A DNA stretch of 64,000 nucleotides from NCBI GenBank assembly GCA_958299035.1, contig CATQJL010000112.1, positions 2,650,123 to 2,714,122 on the forward strand, written 5' to 3'. Below, in pieces: positions 10,684-25,657 of this stretch. The translations under genes were made by a program, and so were the position numbers. The notes under the pieces are model-generated. The model ran no database searches and was not told the DNA's origin. It worked only from the letters and a program-made list of their open reading frames with translations. Each line of letters opens with the position of its first letter. Position 1 is the first letter of the stretch. The stretch is from Cylicocyclus nassatus. Lineage: Eukaryota > Nematoda > Chromadorea > Rhabditida > Strongylidae.

Positions 10684-11199
10684 TCAAATGTATTGGATTT
10701 CATCGAAGTCATCGCATCCATAAATGTATCGACCACGGCGCTTCAGTGCTTCCTGCAAATCATCGAGCGCGATCGTCTTGCGATTACGGTACTCGCAGTA
10801 CAAAGCCGCATCGGCGACAATTTCTGCGAGAAACTTCTCCAAAAGTCTGATCACCTCCTCGTAGACACCACTCGCCATGCGACGCACACGCACTTTTCGC
10901 GCTAGACGGCGAATCGCCGCCTTGCTTATTCCACCACAGCGCTCGGCCACTTTCGCTGCGGAAGATCTGCGATTCTTCGGGGTGGACGTGTGCAGCGGAG
11001 GTGCGGACAGTCGAGCGCAAATAGATGAGGTTCTCATACTGCGCTGAGTTGCGTTGGTGCTTTGTGTGGTTCTTCTCTCGCTTTTAGCCGTAGATAGCAC
11101 ACTGGTGCGTTTGAATGTGGAGTCCTTACTGGAACGACTTCTCAGCCCATACGGGTGTGAAGCGCTGATCGTGGATCTTCTTAAGCCGTAGACCACCAT
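10684..11199 (-). CDS. Divergent histone-H4-like protein with long N-terminal tail
   Basis: A 171-residue, intronless frame. Residues about 89-162 align with the histone H4 fold: GGISKAAIRRLARK, VYEEVIRLLEKFLAEIV, YRNRKTIALDDLQEALKRRG, RYIYG, in the same order and spacing as H4's GITKPAIRRLARR, IYEET, KRKTVTAMDVVYALKRQGR, TLYGF. The usual Gly/Lys-rich H4 tail is absent. It is replaced by about 88 residues rich in Ser, Thr and Arg with a partial internal repeat (YGLRRSTIS, then YGLRSRSS). Lys83 may correspond to H4 Lys20. The start at 11199 is chosen because a TATA box sits 52 nt upstream; an in-frame Met at 11274 lies upstream of that box. The acidic end CDDFDEIQYI is longer than in H4. It could be a germline- or sperm-specific H4 variant; function is inference. 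Flanked by MITEs on both sides. Confidence 0.82.
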   Translation of the reverse strand: MVVYGLRRSTISASHPYGLRSRSSKDSTFKRTSVLSTAKSERRTTQSTNATQRSMRTSSICARLSAPPLHTSTPKNRRSSAAKVAERCGGISKAAIRRLARKVRVRRMASGVYEEVIRLLEKFLAEIVADAALYCEYRNRKTIALDDLQEALKRRGRYIYGCDDFDEIQYI

Positions 11200-11250
11200 C
11201 TTGTAAGATTGCGAGAAGGTAAAATAAATGCTAGGAGGAAGAGCAGGGGC

Positions 11251-11257
11251 TTTTATA
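11251..11257 (-). promoter_or_regulatory. TATA box of the H4-like gene
   Basis: TATAAAA on the minus strand in the context AGATATAAAAGCCCC, 52 nt before the chosen ATG. Spacing fits transcription starting about 25-30 nt downstream and a short leader. Confidence 0.6.
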
Positions 11258-11445
11258 TCTTTTCGAATCAACATATCAAGAAGATGATAAAGTTTATCTT
11301 TATCAGTTTGCAGTATATCGTTGAGCTAGTATCTATCTATGTCATGTTAAACAATTGCGATACACTAGTCGTGAATTTTTTGGAAGTGGTCATAACGGTT
11401 ATAAGATTGTGCAAAAGACTTGTTCTTGTTGGTAGTCATTTAATA

Positions 11446-12319
11446 TATTAGGTTGTCCCGAAAATTTTGTCCGTTTTTTTTCATTGCTCGCTAAAACTCA
11501 CAGTACATCAGTCCAAGGACGGCTTAGGTATCATTTGATTCAGATTTTTATCCTCTTTCCTACAGTTATATCTGCTCTTTGATCTACCCTGTCCTTGCTA
11601 TGTTATCGCCATGGCTTTTTGAACAGCGCAGCAGTAACGCCAAATCCTTTCCTAATTTTAAAAATTTTTATCCTGATGTTTACCACTGGTAACTGTTACG
11701 TAGAGCAGGCCTTTGGCTAAATTTTATGCATTTTAGATTACATGGGCCACGTTTACCCATTCCGTTATAACTATTTGTTCAATAAAAACCGCGGCTTTTT
11801 GATTACGTTTACTACGCAAAAGTGCCGAAAACTCCAAAAAGTTGCTTTTTCGAGGCAAATCAAACATGTTATGTTGCATAAAGAATGTTTAATAAGGATT
11901 ATGTTTCAATTTGCAGAAACTGCAAAAGCTTTCGCGTATTTACTGCATTGCTGTTTCATGACTTTACCAAAAATCGTTACCTTGAAATGATTTTTTGAAG
12001 CTAAAAGCAGCAGATTAAAAGAACCGAAAATTAAAATCTTGTAGTCCGAGAGTAGCTCTATTTGATTCATACTTAAACCTTTCCGGAACTTTGGAATGAA
12101 ATTTTCAAAAATTAGCCTCACTTTGAGCAGATAAAATTGACGGGTGGAGAATATTGGAAATCATCAAAAAAGCATACAAGATTGTGGTTCGAAAATGTAT
12201 CCCAGAAAGAGAAGGAAAAGCTGCATCAAATTTATGTTGAAACTCCTTTAAATCTTTATTGTTCGTGGTTTTATAGTGGTTTGAAGAAACGGACAAAACT
12301 TTCGGGACAACCTAATATA
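11446..12319. mobile_element. Mariner-type MITE, TTAGGTTGTCCCG ends (about 870 bp)
   Basis: Ends are TTAGGTTGTCCCGAAAATTT (left) and the near-perfect inverse at about 12292-12316, each next to TA as in Tc1/mariner insertions. The interior is too short for a full transposase of about 345 residues, and I see no D,D34D-type motif in any frame, so it is non-autonomous. Confidence 0.85.
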
Positions 12320-14301
12320 ACCGAATCCCAGATTCGTTTGGAGGCGGGGACTTCTCTGATTTTCAGGATAAACTTCTTGAAACTCCAAATTGTAGCATTG
12401 CAATTTTGTTACTCCTTGGTTAAGCTTATCCTTAAAATCAGGAAAGTCCGCAGCCCCATACACGAATCTGGAAGCCGATCATAGTTTTTGTAACTTCTCT
12501 AATAATTTCGTAAAATAATTTAGGGTATGCTTGCAGTTACCTCTTCAAAATTTCCGCTTCAAATGGAAAATGAAATTTTTGAAAGCATCCAAAAAATCTT
12601 TTCGAGTGTGTGACTATTTAGGTTAGGTCCTCCCCCCCCCCCCACCGAAAAGATTTTTTCGGAAAAACACTCCGCAGTGAACTGAGTTAAAGAGCCCTTC
12701 ACGTTTGAATTACATTTCGTGTATTTGCAGAAACTAATGAACAACTCAAAATGATTCTCTGGCTTGGTCTAACACAGAGGTATGAACAAGTATGATATGA
12801 TTACCGCTAGGTATATTCTCTTTATTTTGTAGCTAATTATTTTTTTCTCCAATACGGCTTCGAGAATAGAAAACCCTTCCCTCTCCGCACGCCTGTGTGC
12901 CATCTGTTATTTCTGCCGAAATTCCTAAAATTAGGCGTGCAGGCGCACCACTTTCATCGTACAGCAAGCTAAAAACGGTCTCACGCGAGGGAATGGTACG
13001 AGCAAACGCCGAGTGGAGTCTGTTTGTCCTTGATTCACAATGGGGACGGCTCCGCACGGTCTATTTGAGTTTTACGCCGACCGCCGCTGGCTACCGCACT
13101 TCCGTCGATCGATAATTGATTAACGCCGTGTTCGTGAGTAGCCGTTTTGGCGTTTTCATTCAATGCAGACCTTTTGTTTTTACTTTGCTCATGAGGACGA
13201 GTCTGTACTGTCTTTGTTCTCATTAATGCGAGTATCTCCTGCTGTGATTCAGATTTATCGATGAATATGTTTCTTTCTGGACTACATATATCTTGAAATT
13301 CTTCAGTTTCTTACACTTATTTACCATTGAACCGCCTAATTTTTCATTACTGGAGACTACACAGATACTTTTTCTGAGATTAAAATTCTCTCATTGCAGA
13401 CGAGAGTCAAATTTACTCCTCAGGATCTAGCGTAAAAGGAAAATAGTGTAGAGCCATGTAAAAAACGAAAGTGTTTTTTTTGCAGGATTTCTATGATAGA
13501 TTATGAGAGAGGTAATTCTCCTAGTTTAGTCTAAATCAGAATTGCAGAAGACTACGATTGCATCTGATTTCTGTCAGACTCGTCGCTAATGCATTTACCC
13601 AACAAAAGAAGTCTCATGGTTTTCGTTTTTTTTTGAGAACTCAGACAAACTGCAAATATAATGTTGTCGGATTCCGAAAAGGTCATCGCAATCGCATGCG
13701 TTGGTTTGATTCATTCTCATTATTTCGGTTGATTCATTGTTCTCTCACACTTTTTTTGCAGTCAGCTATAGCCATGTAATCGCACATTTGATGAAATTCA
13801 AAATGTAGCTACCGTAACTCACATACGTGCCACATTTGCTTCTCCATTTTCTCACCTTTTTCTTCATGCAACACCTTCGTCCCCTCATTCAACATTCTGC
13901 AGAAGCGGTCCTCAGAGCAGGTTTCCTATGCAGGTTCTCTCAAGTGGAGTTTTCGCTTAAGTGGTTTTACAGCAAGAGACAGGTCTAGCAGAAACGCACA
14001 GTTTTCGTGGTGTTTCGTTTCCTTCATTCGCTTAGATTTTGTTCATTTCCTTTTAATTGCTTTTTGCTTTCAACTGTTTTTGCTGTTATTTTTCGGTTTA
14101 GAATTCCGGTGAATTTTATGACTTCCTCTATAGTTGCTGTAACCTCACACAGTCATTTTAAATGAAGTACATTGAACCAATGATAATCAAAACAAGCGAA
14201 AATGTTCTTGGTAGCATGTAAATGCTTCAGACTTTTCATTTTCCTCGTTAAATTAAGATAAGTGCTGAACCCTTATTTTTGCTCAGGTAGACATGCATGT
14301 C
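12320..14301. other. 2-kb intergenic stretch, no gene recognised
   Basis: Contains a C run at about 12631-12644 and a more GC-balanced patch at 12880-13200 with overlapping short frames on both strands. None has splice-consistent extension or recognisable homology. Pyrimidine-rich tracts at 13700-14120 could hide small exons, but I cannot support one. Confidence 0.4.
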
Positions 14302-14304
14302 TTA

Positions 14305-15659
14305 GGCCCGTATGCACGTACATCCCCGCGGGGAGGGGATGTGCGCTTAACCATTGAAATGATCCCCGCTGGGGATCCCCTCCCCTCCCCGCGCGAATCC
14401 CCGTATGCACGAAGACAATATCGTACAAGGGATCCCCTGTGGGGAGGGGAAGTGAACCCTCTTATGCACAAGAGGGGATCAAGCGGGGAAATCACCTTGT
14501 TTTCAAATTTTCTATGAAAAACTCTTTCTTATTTCATATTTTGACTGCAACTCATCTTCATCTCCTCACTTCAATTAATTTAGGGTTGCGGAATGTGCGT
14601 ATGCAGTGACTGCGCTCGGGGCGCTAAAAATGATTTTTTCTACTCCCATTATGTTCCTGCTTTCTTGGATGCTGCCCACTTTCGTTCATGCTGCTCCATT
14701 TCAGCGTCAAAATGTTGAACTATAGAAGTTGATGTGTCTCTGCAAGGGAATGGGTAGAAGACGTTATGCTGCCGAAAAGGGGGGGGGGGGGCGCCGCGCG
14801 GACGCTCAAAGCAGTATTCTAACACATAACAGAAGCTGCAAATTGTGCCAGCTCTCCATAAACGCTGTAACTATCAGCTGCATATCGTCGTTTATCCCAG
14901 GGGAATGATCCCCAGCAGCCATCCCTGCTATGCACAAGGGGAACGCTGGGGAGGGGATCACTCCCCAGGGGATTTCTACTCAGAAATGGGCAAATATGCT
15001 ACTTTCTAGATTTTTTCGAGGCAGCTTATGTTAAAAAAACAAGATAATGGCAACATGTCATGAAATATGAAAGTTACAGTGTGTTCATTCAGCCTATATA
15101 GTTAGAACTATTATGTTATATGAAAAATGCGCAAATTTCCTGAATGATCAAGAACTCCTACAAATAATCGAAATTGGCAGCTATTGTTGCTCGGATTTCT
15201 TCTCAAGAGGCGAATATAGAAAAGAAAGACAAATTGCAAACCACAGGTCGCTGAGAGAAGAACCCGGCTTTCAAAAAAAATCCTCCATCAAAATGAACGA
15301 AATGCTTGGTAATGACTGAGCAGAACCAGAATATCCGCGTCTCTGGCATGATCTACACCATCGAACCCCTACTTCGTTGCAGGGGATGTCGATCCCCTCC
15401 CCCGCGTTATTGAGTTGAATTCGCGCATACGGGGTTCGAGTGGGGGAAGGGAAGGGATCCCCTCCCCCATTCGAACCCCGTATGCACTGGGGTTCGCTCG
15501 ATCAATACCTCTGAAATCATTCACACCATCCCCGCTTAGGTGCAAGGGAGGGGATCGCTCCCCTCCCCTCTGTCATGGCGGGGTTCGGCGGAGGGGATCG
15601 TTCCCCTGGGGATTCAGCTCCCCTCCCCTCCCCAGCGGGGACGTACGTGCATACGGGCC
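14305..15659. mobile_element. GC-rich inverted-repeat element flanked by TTA (Harbinger-like)
   Basis: Ends are GGCCCGTATGCACGTACATC (14305) and the inverse, ending GTACGTGCATACGGGCC (15659), each bordered by TTA. Inside are many GGGGAGGGGATC / GATCCCCTCCCC palindromes clustered at both ends, a G run near 14780, and an AT-rich centre (14990-15330) without a recognisable protein. A 140-bp relative with the same terminal motif lies at 42473-42612. A 3-bp TTA/TAA duplication suggests the PIF/Harbinger superfamily; this is inference from ends only. Confidence 0.75.
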
Positions 15660-15934
15660 TTATTGTTAGTTGACAGCTATCCTCTTAATTTGTATCTGTA
15701 ATCGATATCTGAGTTTTAAAGCCATGGCATTATATCCGTGTTTGATCTTTGAATTTGATTTTCTTATTTGCTCAACTTTTTTACTCGCAAAAATCGCATT
15801 AATTTAGCCAATCCTTGGGGAACTTGATGACGTCTCGCTAATGAAGGGGGTAATTACGACCAGCCGTGTGTAGCCACTTGGTGGTGGTATGAACTCGCAT
15901 CGATTTGCGGCATCCATCCAATCTTATTAGGAAC

Positions 15935-17135
15935 TAGCTGGCTTACCCGGCTCCGCCGTATCCGGACCAAACTTGGCACACATACACTTCGGGCCCCGGC
16001 GGGTGTCACAGTCCACTTTTCGTTATCGATCAATGTCGATTTTACCGATTTTTATCGATTTTTTTGCAGAGTTCACCTACAGGGCTAGGAGTTGGCACAG
16101 GGGGGGAAGTGAGCATGGGGATTCCGAATACAACATTAGTTTTCAGGATCGTCCATTACTTTTATCGATTTTATCGATTTTTTTTGTAAAGTTTGACCTG
16201 CGGGGCTGGGAGTTTGCACAGGGGGGTAATCGAGCATGCTGATTACGAACACAATATTAGTTTTCAGGATCGTCCATTACTTTTATCGATTTTATCGATT
16301 TTTTTTTGTAAAGTTTGACCTGCGGGGCTGGGAGTTTGCACAGGGGGTAATCGAGCATGCAGATTACGAACACAATATTAGTTTTCAGGATCGTCCATTA
16401 CTTTTTCGATTTTATCGATTTTTTGAAAATTTGAGCTAGGGGGCTGGAATTTGGCACAGGAGTGTAATCGAGCATGCTGATCACTCCCCTTGGGGGTGAT
16501 CAGCATGCTCGATTACCCCCCTGTGCCAACTCCCAGCCCCCTAGCTCAAACTTTGCAAAAAAATCGATAAAATCGATAATAGTAATCGATAATCCCGAAA
16601 ACCAATATTGTATTCGGAATCCCCATGCTCGATTACCCCACTGTGCCAACTCCCAGCCCCGTAGCTCAAACTTTGCAAAAAAATCGATAAAATCGATAAA
16701 AGTAATCGATAATCCTGAAAACCAATATTGTATTCGGAATCCCTATGCTCGATTACCCCCCTGTGCAAACTCCCAGCCCCGCAGGTCAAACTTTACAAAA
16801 AATCGATAAAATCGATAAAAGTAATTGATAATTCTGAAAACTAATATTGTATTCGGAATCCCCATGCTCGATTACCCCCCTGTGCCAACTCCCAGCCCCG
16901 TAGGTGAACTCCGCAAAAAAATCGATAAAAATCGATAAAATCGATATCGATCGATGACGAAAAGTAGCCTATGACACGCGCCGGGGCCCGAAGTGTATGT
17001 GTGCCAAGTTTGGTCCGGATCGGTTCAGAAATGGAATTTTCTATTCGGAACATACGTACACACAGACAGACATACAGACATACATACATACATACATACA
17101 TACATACAAACAGACATTCAGCTTTATATATAAGA
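15935..17135 (+). mobile_element. Palindromic ATCGAT-rich element, copy C
   Basis: Largest symmetric copy. Starts CTAGCTGGCTTACCCGGCTC, ends with CATA repeats and TTTATATATAAG. Left arm holds about three forward units (period about 116-121 bp; anchors near 16126, 16242, 16363), right arm about three reversed units, around a near-perfect palindrome at 16470-16511. Closely matches copy B over the terminal 150 bp on each side. Confidence 0.85.
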
Positions 17136-18181
17136 TTCTCTGCGCATGTCAGCACGGAATGAGATATTACCATCACCCTTACTCATTTTCCTCGAAAGTT
17201 GCTTGTAATTTTGGCATAGCGTGCAGAAACGAATCATTTCAACGGCTTTTCTCTGAGCATGAGTTGTTAATCTATTTTTGTTGTGTGGAACTGTTCAAAA
17301 TGCACTTTTGGTCCTACATGTACTATTTTTTATCTGTCCTTTTCCATTTTTCTGTAAACTCACTTTCCAATAATTTTCTTGTATTTTTTATGTGATATTG
17401 CCACTTTTTCTTTTTCGTCAATGCTGAAATCACCACTATCAATTAGGGTGATTGATCACTATCTCTTAGATCTATTTGAAATACCGAAAGGCTGCGCTGG
17501 CGACGCTGACGTGTCGTGTAGTTGCAGTTCGACATATAACATCGAAAACAACTTGTTTTTGCATTTCATTTTATGAATCTGTACTAAATTTCTCTACCAT
17601 TCTCAGTATCAAGGTGACGTTATTTCAATGAATCATTTTCGATGACGTGTGAGCACGCGAAACAGTGCAGCTTGTTTGTAAATATGTTTTTAGGCAGTTT
17701 TAACACCATCGTTCTTTGAACAAATGAAGTCTTTTCTATCTCTGATTTTACGTCATTACAATAAAAAAATAGACATATTCACTACTTTTTCTAAACAAGT
17801 TTCCAAACCAAGGAGAAGGTGTTATTTACATCCCTTTGTATTTTGTTTTAATCCTCCATCATATCTCATTTAGTGGCTTCTTTCTAACATCAAACACTGC
17901 AGTAAATCAAACGAAAATGGTAAATATAAAGTACAGTGAGCGACAGCAGTTTGCTGCGGATCTTCCACATATGATCTACTTTTATTCATTTTCTCCTTTT
18001 ATTGACCGCTTTTTTTTATAAAAGATGATCGGATTATTCGTTTCACAGTCACTCTTGTTCTTTTTCCCTTCGCTGGTGATTCCTTTGTTTGACAATTGTC
18101 GCGGCCTTATCACCACTCACTTTCGCCGATGTTGCAATTTGGCTAAATTTGTGGCTAATTTGTAACTGATTTTGTTCAGGT
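17136..18181. other. Upstream region of ile-1
   Basis: AT-rich, T-tract-rich DNA without a supported gene. It ends in TTTTGTTCAG (acceptor AG at 18178-18179), two bases before the ile-1 ATG, which fits a spliced-leader acceptor. The promoter must lie in this interval but I see no clear motif. Confidence 0.45.
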
Positions 18182-21100
18182 ATGGGCTGGCCGTGGGGGT
18201 TGCTGATACTCACTATCGGCTTGGCAAGCGGTCAGCAGCCAGTATTCCGAAAGTTCGAGTACAAGCATTCGTTCCGTGCACCAAATCTCGCTCAACGTGA
18301 TGGTTCAATACCGTTCTGGATGGTGAGTGTTGTTCAGTCATGAATTGTATTGCGGTGGTGTCTATTGTATGCGCTTGGCGCGCGCATTCAGCTGTTAAAA
18401 CATCGTCAGCAATAACAGAACAGCAACAGGCTATATCATTTGTACATCTGTGCATAATGCGCTGGGCAATCAATAAAATAGTAGCCTTTGAAAGTCACTA
18501 AAAAATTAGCACGTAGACAAGATTACATATTGAGCTGATTGAGTTATTACTCAGGTATCCGGGGATGCAATCGCTTCGGGAGAGCAACTACGTCTTGCTC
18601 CGTCAATGCGAAGTAGGAAAGGTATCGTCTGGAATAAACGACCAATGCAAGAGAGTGAAAACTTCCAGGTCTACTACTTATCTTCATTTAGTTATTCTTC
18701 GTTTGATTTTGAGAATGTCTTTCCTTTGTAAGCATAAGTCAAGCTAAACCTCTTTCTATGACGCATAGAATGTGCAGCTTGATTTTTTGGCTGTTAATGA
18801 TTTTCTGTAAATGTTTATAAGCTCAGATCGATCTTAGTGTGAGAGTCACGGGTCAGGGTCGTATTGGTGCTGATGGAATGGCCATTTGGTGAGTTTCATA
18901 TTATAACTGTAAGCACTTCAAGAGTAGTTGTGCTGACTTCAGGTACACTGCACAGATGGGAACTATTGGGCCTGTATTTGGTGCCAACGATTTCTGGACT
19001 GGAATGGGTAAGGCTACTGTTTTACAACTTTACTTGATTATATCTTATTTCACAAATTGTGCACTATCGCTTTAGCATTTTTCATAATTATATTGAGCAA
19101 ATGTAGCGGCCTTGAACATTCAACAGTTTAGGCATTTTCCTGGATTCCTTCGATAACGATGGCCAGAAGAATAACCCCATTATTGCTTTGATGATCAATG
19201 ATGGAACTCGCTCGTACGATCATCAGACAGATGGTAGCCAACAGATACTTGCCAGTAAGTTGCATAGTTTCGCCTATCCTTGCATTGTATGATGAGGGCA
19301 GTTCCTTATTTTTCTTTTCTTTTCTGTCTTTCAATTCACATTTTCCTACATCTCATACATCCTAGGCTGCCAAAGAGATTTCCGTAACAAGCCCTACCCT
19401 GTTCGATTGCGCATAGAATACTTGAAGAATGTGCTCACAGTCTACGTTGACGATGGGATGCAACAAACTCCGAGATATGAGCTTTGCATGAGGTAACAGT
19501 GGTACGTCTGGCTGTCATATGTAGCACAATGGTGACTTTCTAGAGCTGAAAACATCCTTTTGCCGCGCAACGGTTACTACGGAATGTCCGCGGCCACTGG
19601 TGGCCTTGCCGGTACTTCTTTCCTAGTCATAATTGATGCTTCCCAACATTCATTCGTATTATGGTCCATTTTTTCCAGACGACCACGATGTCGTTGACTT
19701 CTCGGTCTTTTCCATTCAAACCGATGCCCGCGCTTCCACTCCTACTGCTATTCCACAAGATGAAAAATCTAAGTATGATGAAGAGTTCAAGAAACAAATG
19801 GAGGAGTATGAAGCTGAAAAAGCCAAGTAAATTTTTCTTGTTTCGTTTTTTTCTAAAGCTGTGAAGCATGTCCATTGCAGATTCAAACAAGAGCATCCAG
19901 ATAAAGCTAAAGATGATGATTACTACGAAGAGTCGAAGTATTTCGAAGATGCCACAGCTCGTGAGCTTCGTCAGCTCTTCGAAGGACAGAGCCATATCGT
20001 TGAAGTGAGTGCGCTAGACGTTCCCTCGTGATCGTTAGTCATTTTTTCGCTTATTGTCATGAGACTTGACTTCTTTTGGGTCATCTTTTTTCTTCAAAAC
20101 AGCAGTAAGTATGATTTTCAGACTTTACAACGAATGGAAACGAAGTTAAATATGATCGGTGGCGGAGCTGTTCAGGCTGTCACCTCAGCACCAGGTCAAG
20201 CAGGAGCAGGTACTGGAAGAAAGCCATATCACTAAAAATCGTAAAACTCGCACTTCAGTTCCTTCTGTTGGTCTGTTGCAACACGAAAAGAACGAAATCT
20301 TACAATCTTTACGAGATCTTACTCAATCATTACGAGATCAGAAGCAGTATGTGAACGAGATCTTCACCAAAGTGTATAACATAGAGCAGAAAACGGGAGT
20401 GGTGGTAAGATTTTGGTATTAGCTAAGTTCCCATAAGAAGCTACTTTTGCTGTTTAGGCACCACAAGCTGGAGGTGGTGGCGGCGGTGTGGCCATAGACT
20501 CAAGCATGCACCAGAAAGTAGATAGTTTGTTGAATGAAGTTCGGACAGTGCGAGCGAATCAGTTGCAGCAGGTGAGGCCTTTGCGTTTATATATACAAGG
20601 TGTCCCAAAAGTAAGTACACACTTTTCAATCGTTAATATCTCTCTTCCCATTACGTCTTTTTCAGCGCTTAAAGAGCCATTCTGTAGAGGAGGCTTCAAC
20701 TTAGATTGTATCGAGCGAATCACCGATCACTCTTCATTACTGTAGGATTACTGTAGGAACTTCGACAAGAATTTTAGGCCATTGGAAGCCATATTATGCC
20801 TCGGAACAAAACCAAACAAGCCTAAAACTCCTATAGTATGTATGGTAGTAAAAGCCGCTGATTTCTAATCTGAGATTTCCACTTTACTGTGATGCTTCTT
20901 TTTCAAAATTATCCCGGGTAAAGCGTAATGACCGAATTCCCAGTAATTGTCAGAAATGTAATTACACCGTCAAAAAAGCTGGAAACACTCGTAAAAAGTT
21001 GTGTAGTAAGATTAGCGTGCGCGAAAACCTTAGTAAACGATTCTTCAGATTTCTTGAAAAAAATTTTGTCAGATGGCACTGTTCACAATGGTTCCACATG

Positions 21101-21702
21101 CTGGAAGTTCTCACCGTAATCCTATAGTAATGAAAAGAGATCGGTAACTCGCTCGATACTGTAAATCTAAGTTGAGGCCTCCTCTACAGAATGGCTCTTA
21201 AAGCGCTGAAAAAGACGTAATGGGAAGAGAGATATTAACGATTGAAAAGTGTGTACTTACTTTTGGGACATCTTGTATTTTTTGAATTCAATTACATCCA
21301 ATGCTGCATTTTTGCTATCATTCTCGGCACGATTATCTTTGCAAGAATTACAACAAACATGGTATGATTTCGAATAAGTTTTCAACATTTGTATGCACGT
21401 ATAGCAAGTTTCGAATTTTGGAAGTACGAACTTCGCATGGATGCCAATTTCTCCAACTGCCGTATTTGAGAACGCAACTTGGCAAATAAATCAGGCATAA
21501 TTTCAGAGCGGTAGCGGCGCAGGCTGTCCTACTGTTTCGTGCTTATCGACGAGCCTATTCATGACTATAGCTGTTATCCAGGCAGTTGTTATTGTTGCTA
21601 TGATATTCCTCAGGTTTGTTGGTTCATTCTTTTCCATTTACTGATCTCACTGCGACTGCTACAATTTGCAGAAGCAAGCCCGACAAGGCGAAATTCTATT
21701 AG
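18182..21702 (+). CDS. ile-1: ERGIC-53/LMAN1-type cargo lectin
   Basis: Membrane lectin that carries high-mannose glycoproteins from ER to Golgi in COPII vesicles. Exons: 18182-18322, 18555-18668, 18827-18888, 18943-19007, 19132-19254, 19366-19492, 19544-19611, 19679-19826, 19881-20004, 20122-20209, 20259-20404, 20458-20571, 21507-21613, 21672-21702; 485 residues, close to the family's ~510. Signal peptide MGWPWGLLILTIGLASG. The L-type lectin domain contains FEYKHSFRAPNL, GRIGADGMAIW, GIFLDSFDNDGQKNNP, SCQRDFRNKPYPVR and SAATGGLADDHDV. A Lys/Glu-rich coiled-coil stalk follows, then a membrane segment (SLFMTIAVIQAVVIVAMIFL) and a short tail ending KAKFY. That tail carries lysines and terminal aromatics like the KKFF sorting signal of vertebrate ERGIC-53, with slightly different spacing. 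Intron 12 holds a 684-bp MITE. Confidence 0.95.
20594..21277. mobile_element. Mariner-type MITE, GTGTCCCAAAAGTAAGTA ends, copy 1
   Basis: Sits in ile-1 intron 12, 22 bases after the donor. Arms of about 150 bp are inverted (CTCTTCCCATTACGTCTTTT and its inverse near 21210) and flanked by TA. A copy of the same length is at 33189-33872 and a decayed one at 48108-48750. No transposase frame. Confidence 0.85.
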
Positions 21703-22567
21703 AGAGATGATGTCGATGCTCACCTAGGCCGTACTAATATCATTTTCTAGACGCTTTGCGAATGATGGGCTGCCTTATCAGGTACTCTGAAAGTTGAGAT
21801 CAAAGCGTGTTTTTGGTCAGTGATATTGTTAATGCCCAGTTTCTGGTTAGATCGATTTGTCATAACTATTCTTATCATTGGTAGAATTGTGAATGTGTCA
21901 GCATTGGGCTATCACTGGTGAAAATTGCCAGGATTACAGTTTTCCTTGTCTGCACAATTCTAACCATTTCACACTTTTGTAATATAACAAAGCAATGAGA
22001 TTATTTCGTGTCTTTTGCATTGTATTTTTCTCCTCAAAGCTGTGGGTTTCTTTCTTCGTAAGTTCTCGTTTTATTGTTGATCATTTGGGTGCATAACTGT
22101 TGTGATTGTTATTAAGTCGGATTCTATGTGATAAATTTTCAATCTTTCCAGTTGTCTGCTGTTACACCTGTTTTGAGTGATACTGATGTAGCAAGGTTGT
22201 CGATATTGGAAAAGGGAGGAGGAGGGGGATTGCGTAAATGAGAGGTGCGAACTCGCCAGAAATTAATCAACCACCATACTCCAATGCACAGATTATCGAT
22301 CGAATTTTATATGGGAGCAAGCAAACACTTTCACGTCAGAATTGTACGTGTTAGCTCTTTGTTGATGCGTTCACTGTGTACATGATGTTTCTTGTTTGAT
22401 GTTTCTTGCATTCGTGAGTATACAGATTGACTCTGACCTATGTAAGAGATGACACAGATACAATATACAAGAATTATACATTTGCACATGAATTGGCTAT
22501 CACTAGGTTCCATCAACTGAACTTGGTACAGTTGAAACAATATAACAAGGCCTACACAATTAGCCTC
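21703..22567. other. Convergent intergenic region between ile-1 and ate-1
   Basis: Both neighbours end here, so it should hold both 3' UTRs. No further gene, repeat or RNA gene recognised. Confidence 0.45.

Positions 22568-25657
<3,090 letters not shown>

Noticed and set aside
10684..11199. H4-like gene as a centromeric H3 (CENP-A) relative
   Set aside because: The helix order and motifs (ISKAAIRRLAR, RKTIALDDLQEALKRRGR) fit H4; H3 signatures such as the loop-1 and alphaN features are absent.
11446..12319. Search for a mariner transposase inside the element
   Set aside because: Interior is too short and shows no catalytic triad or WVPHEL-like motif in any frame.
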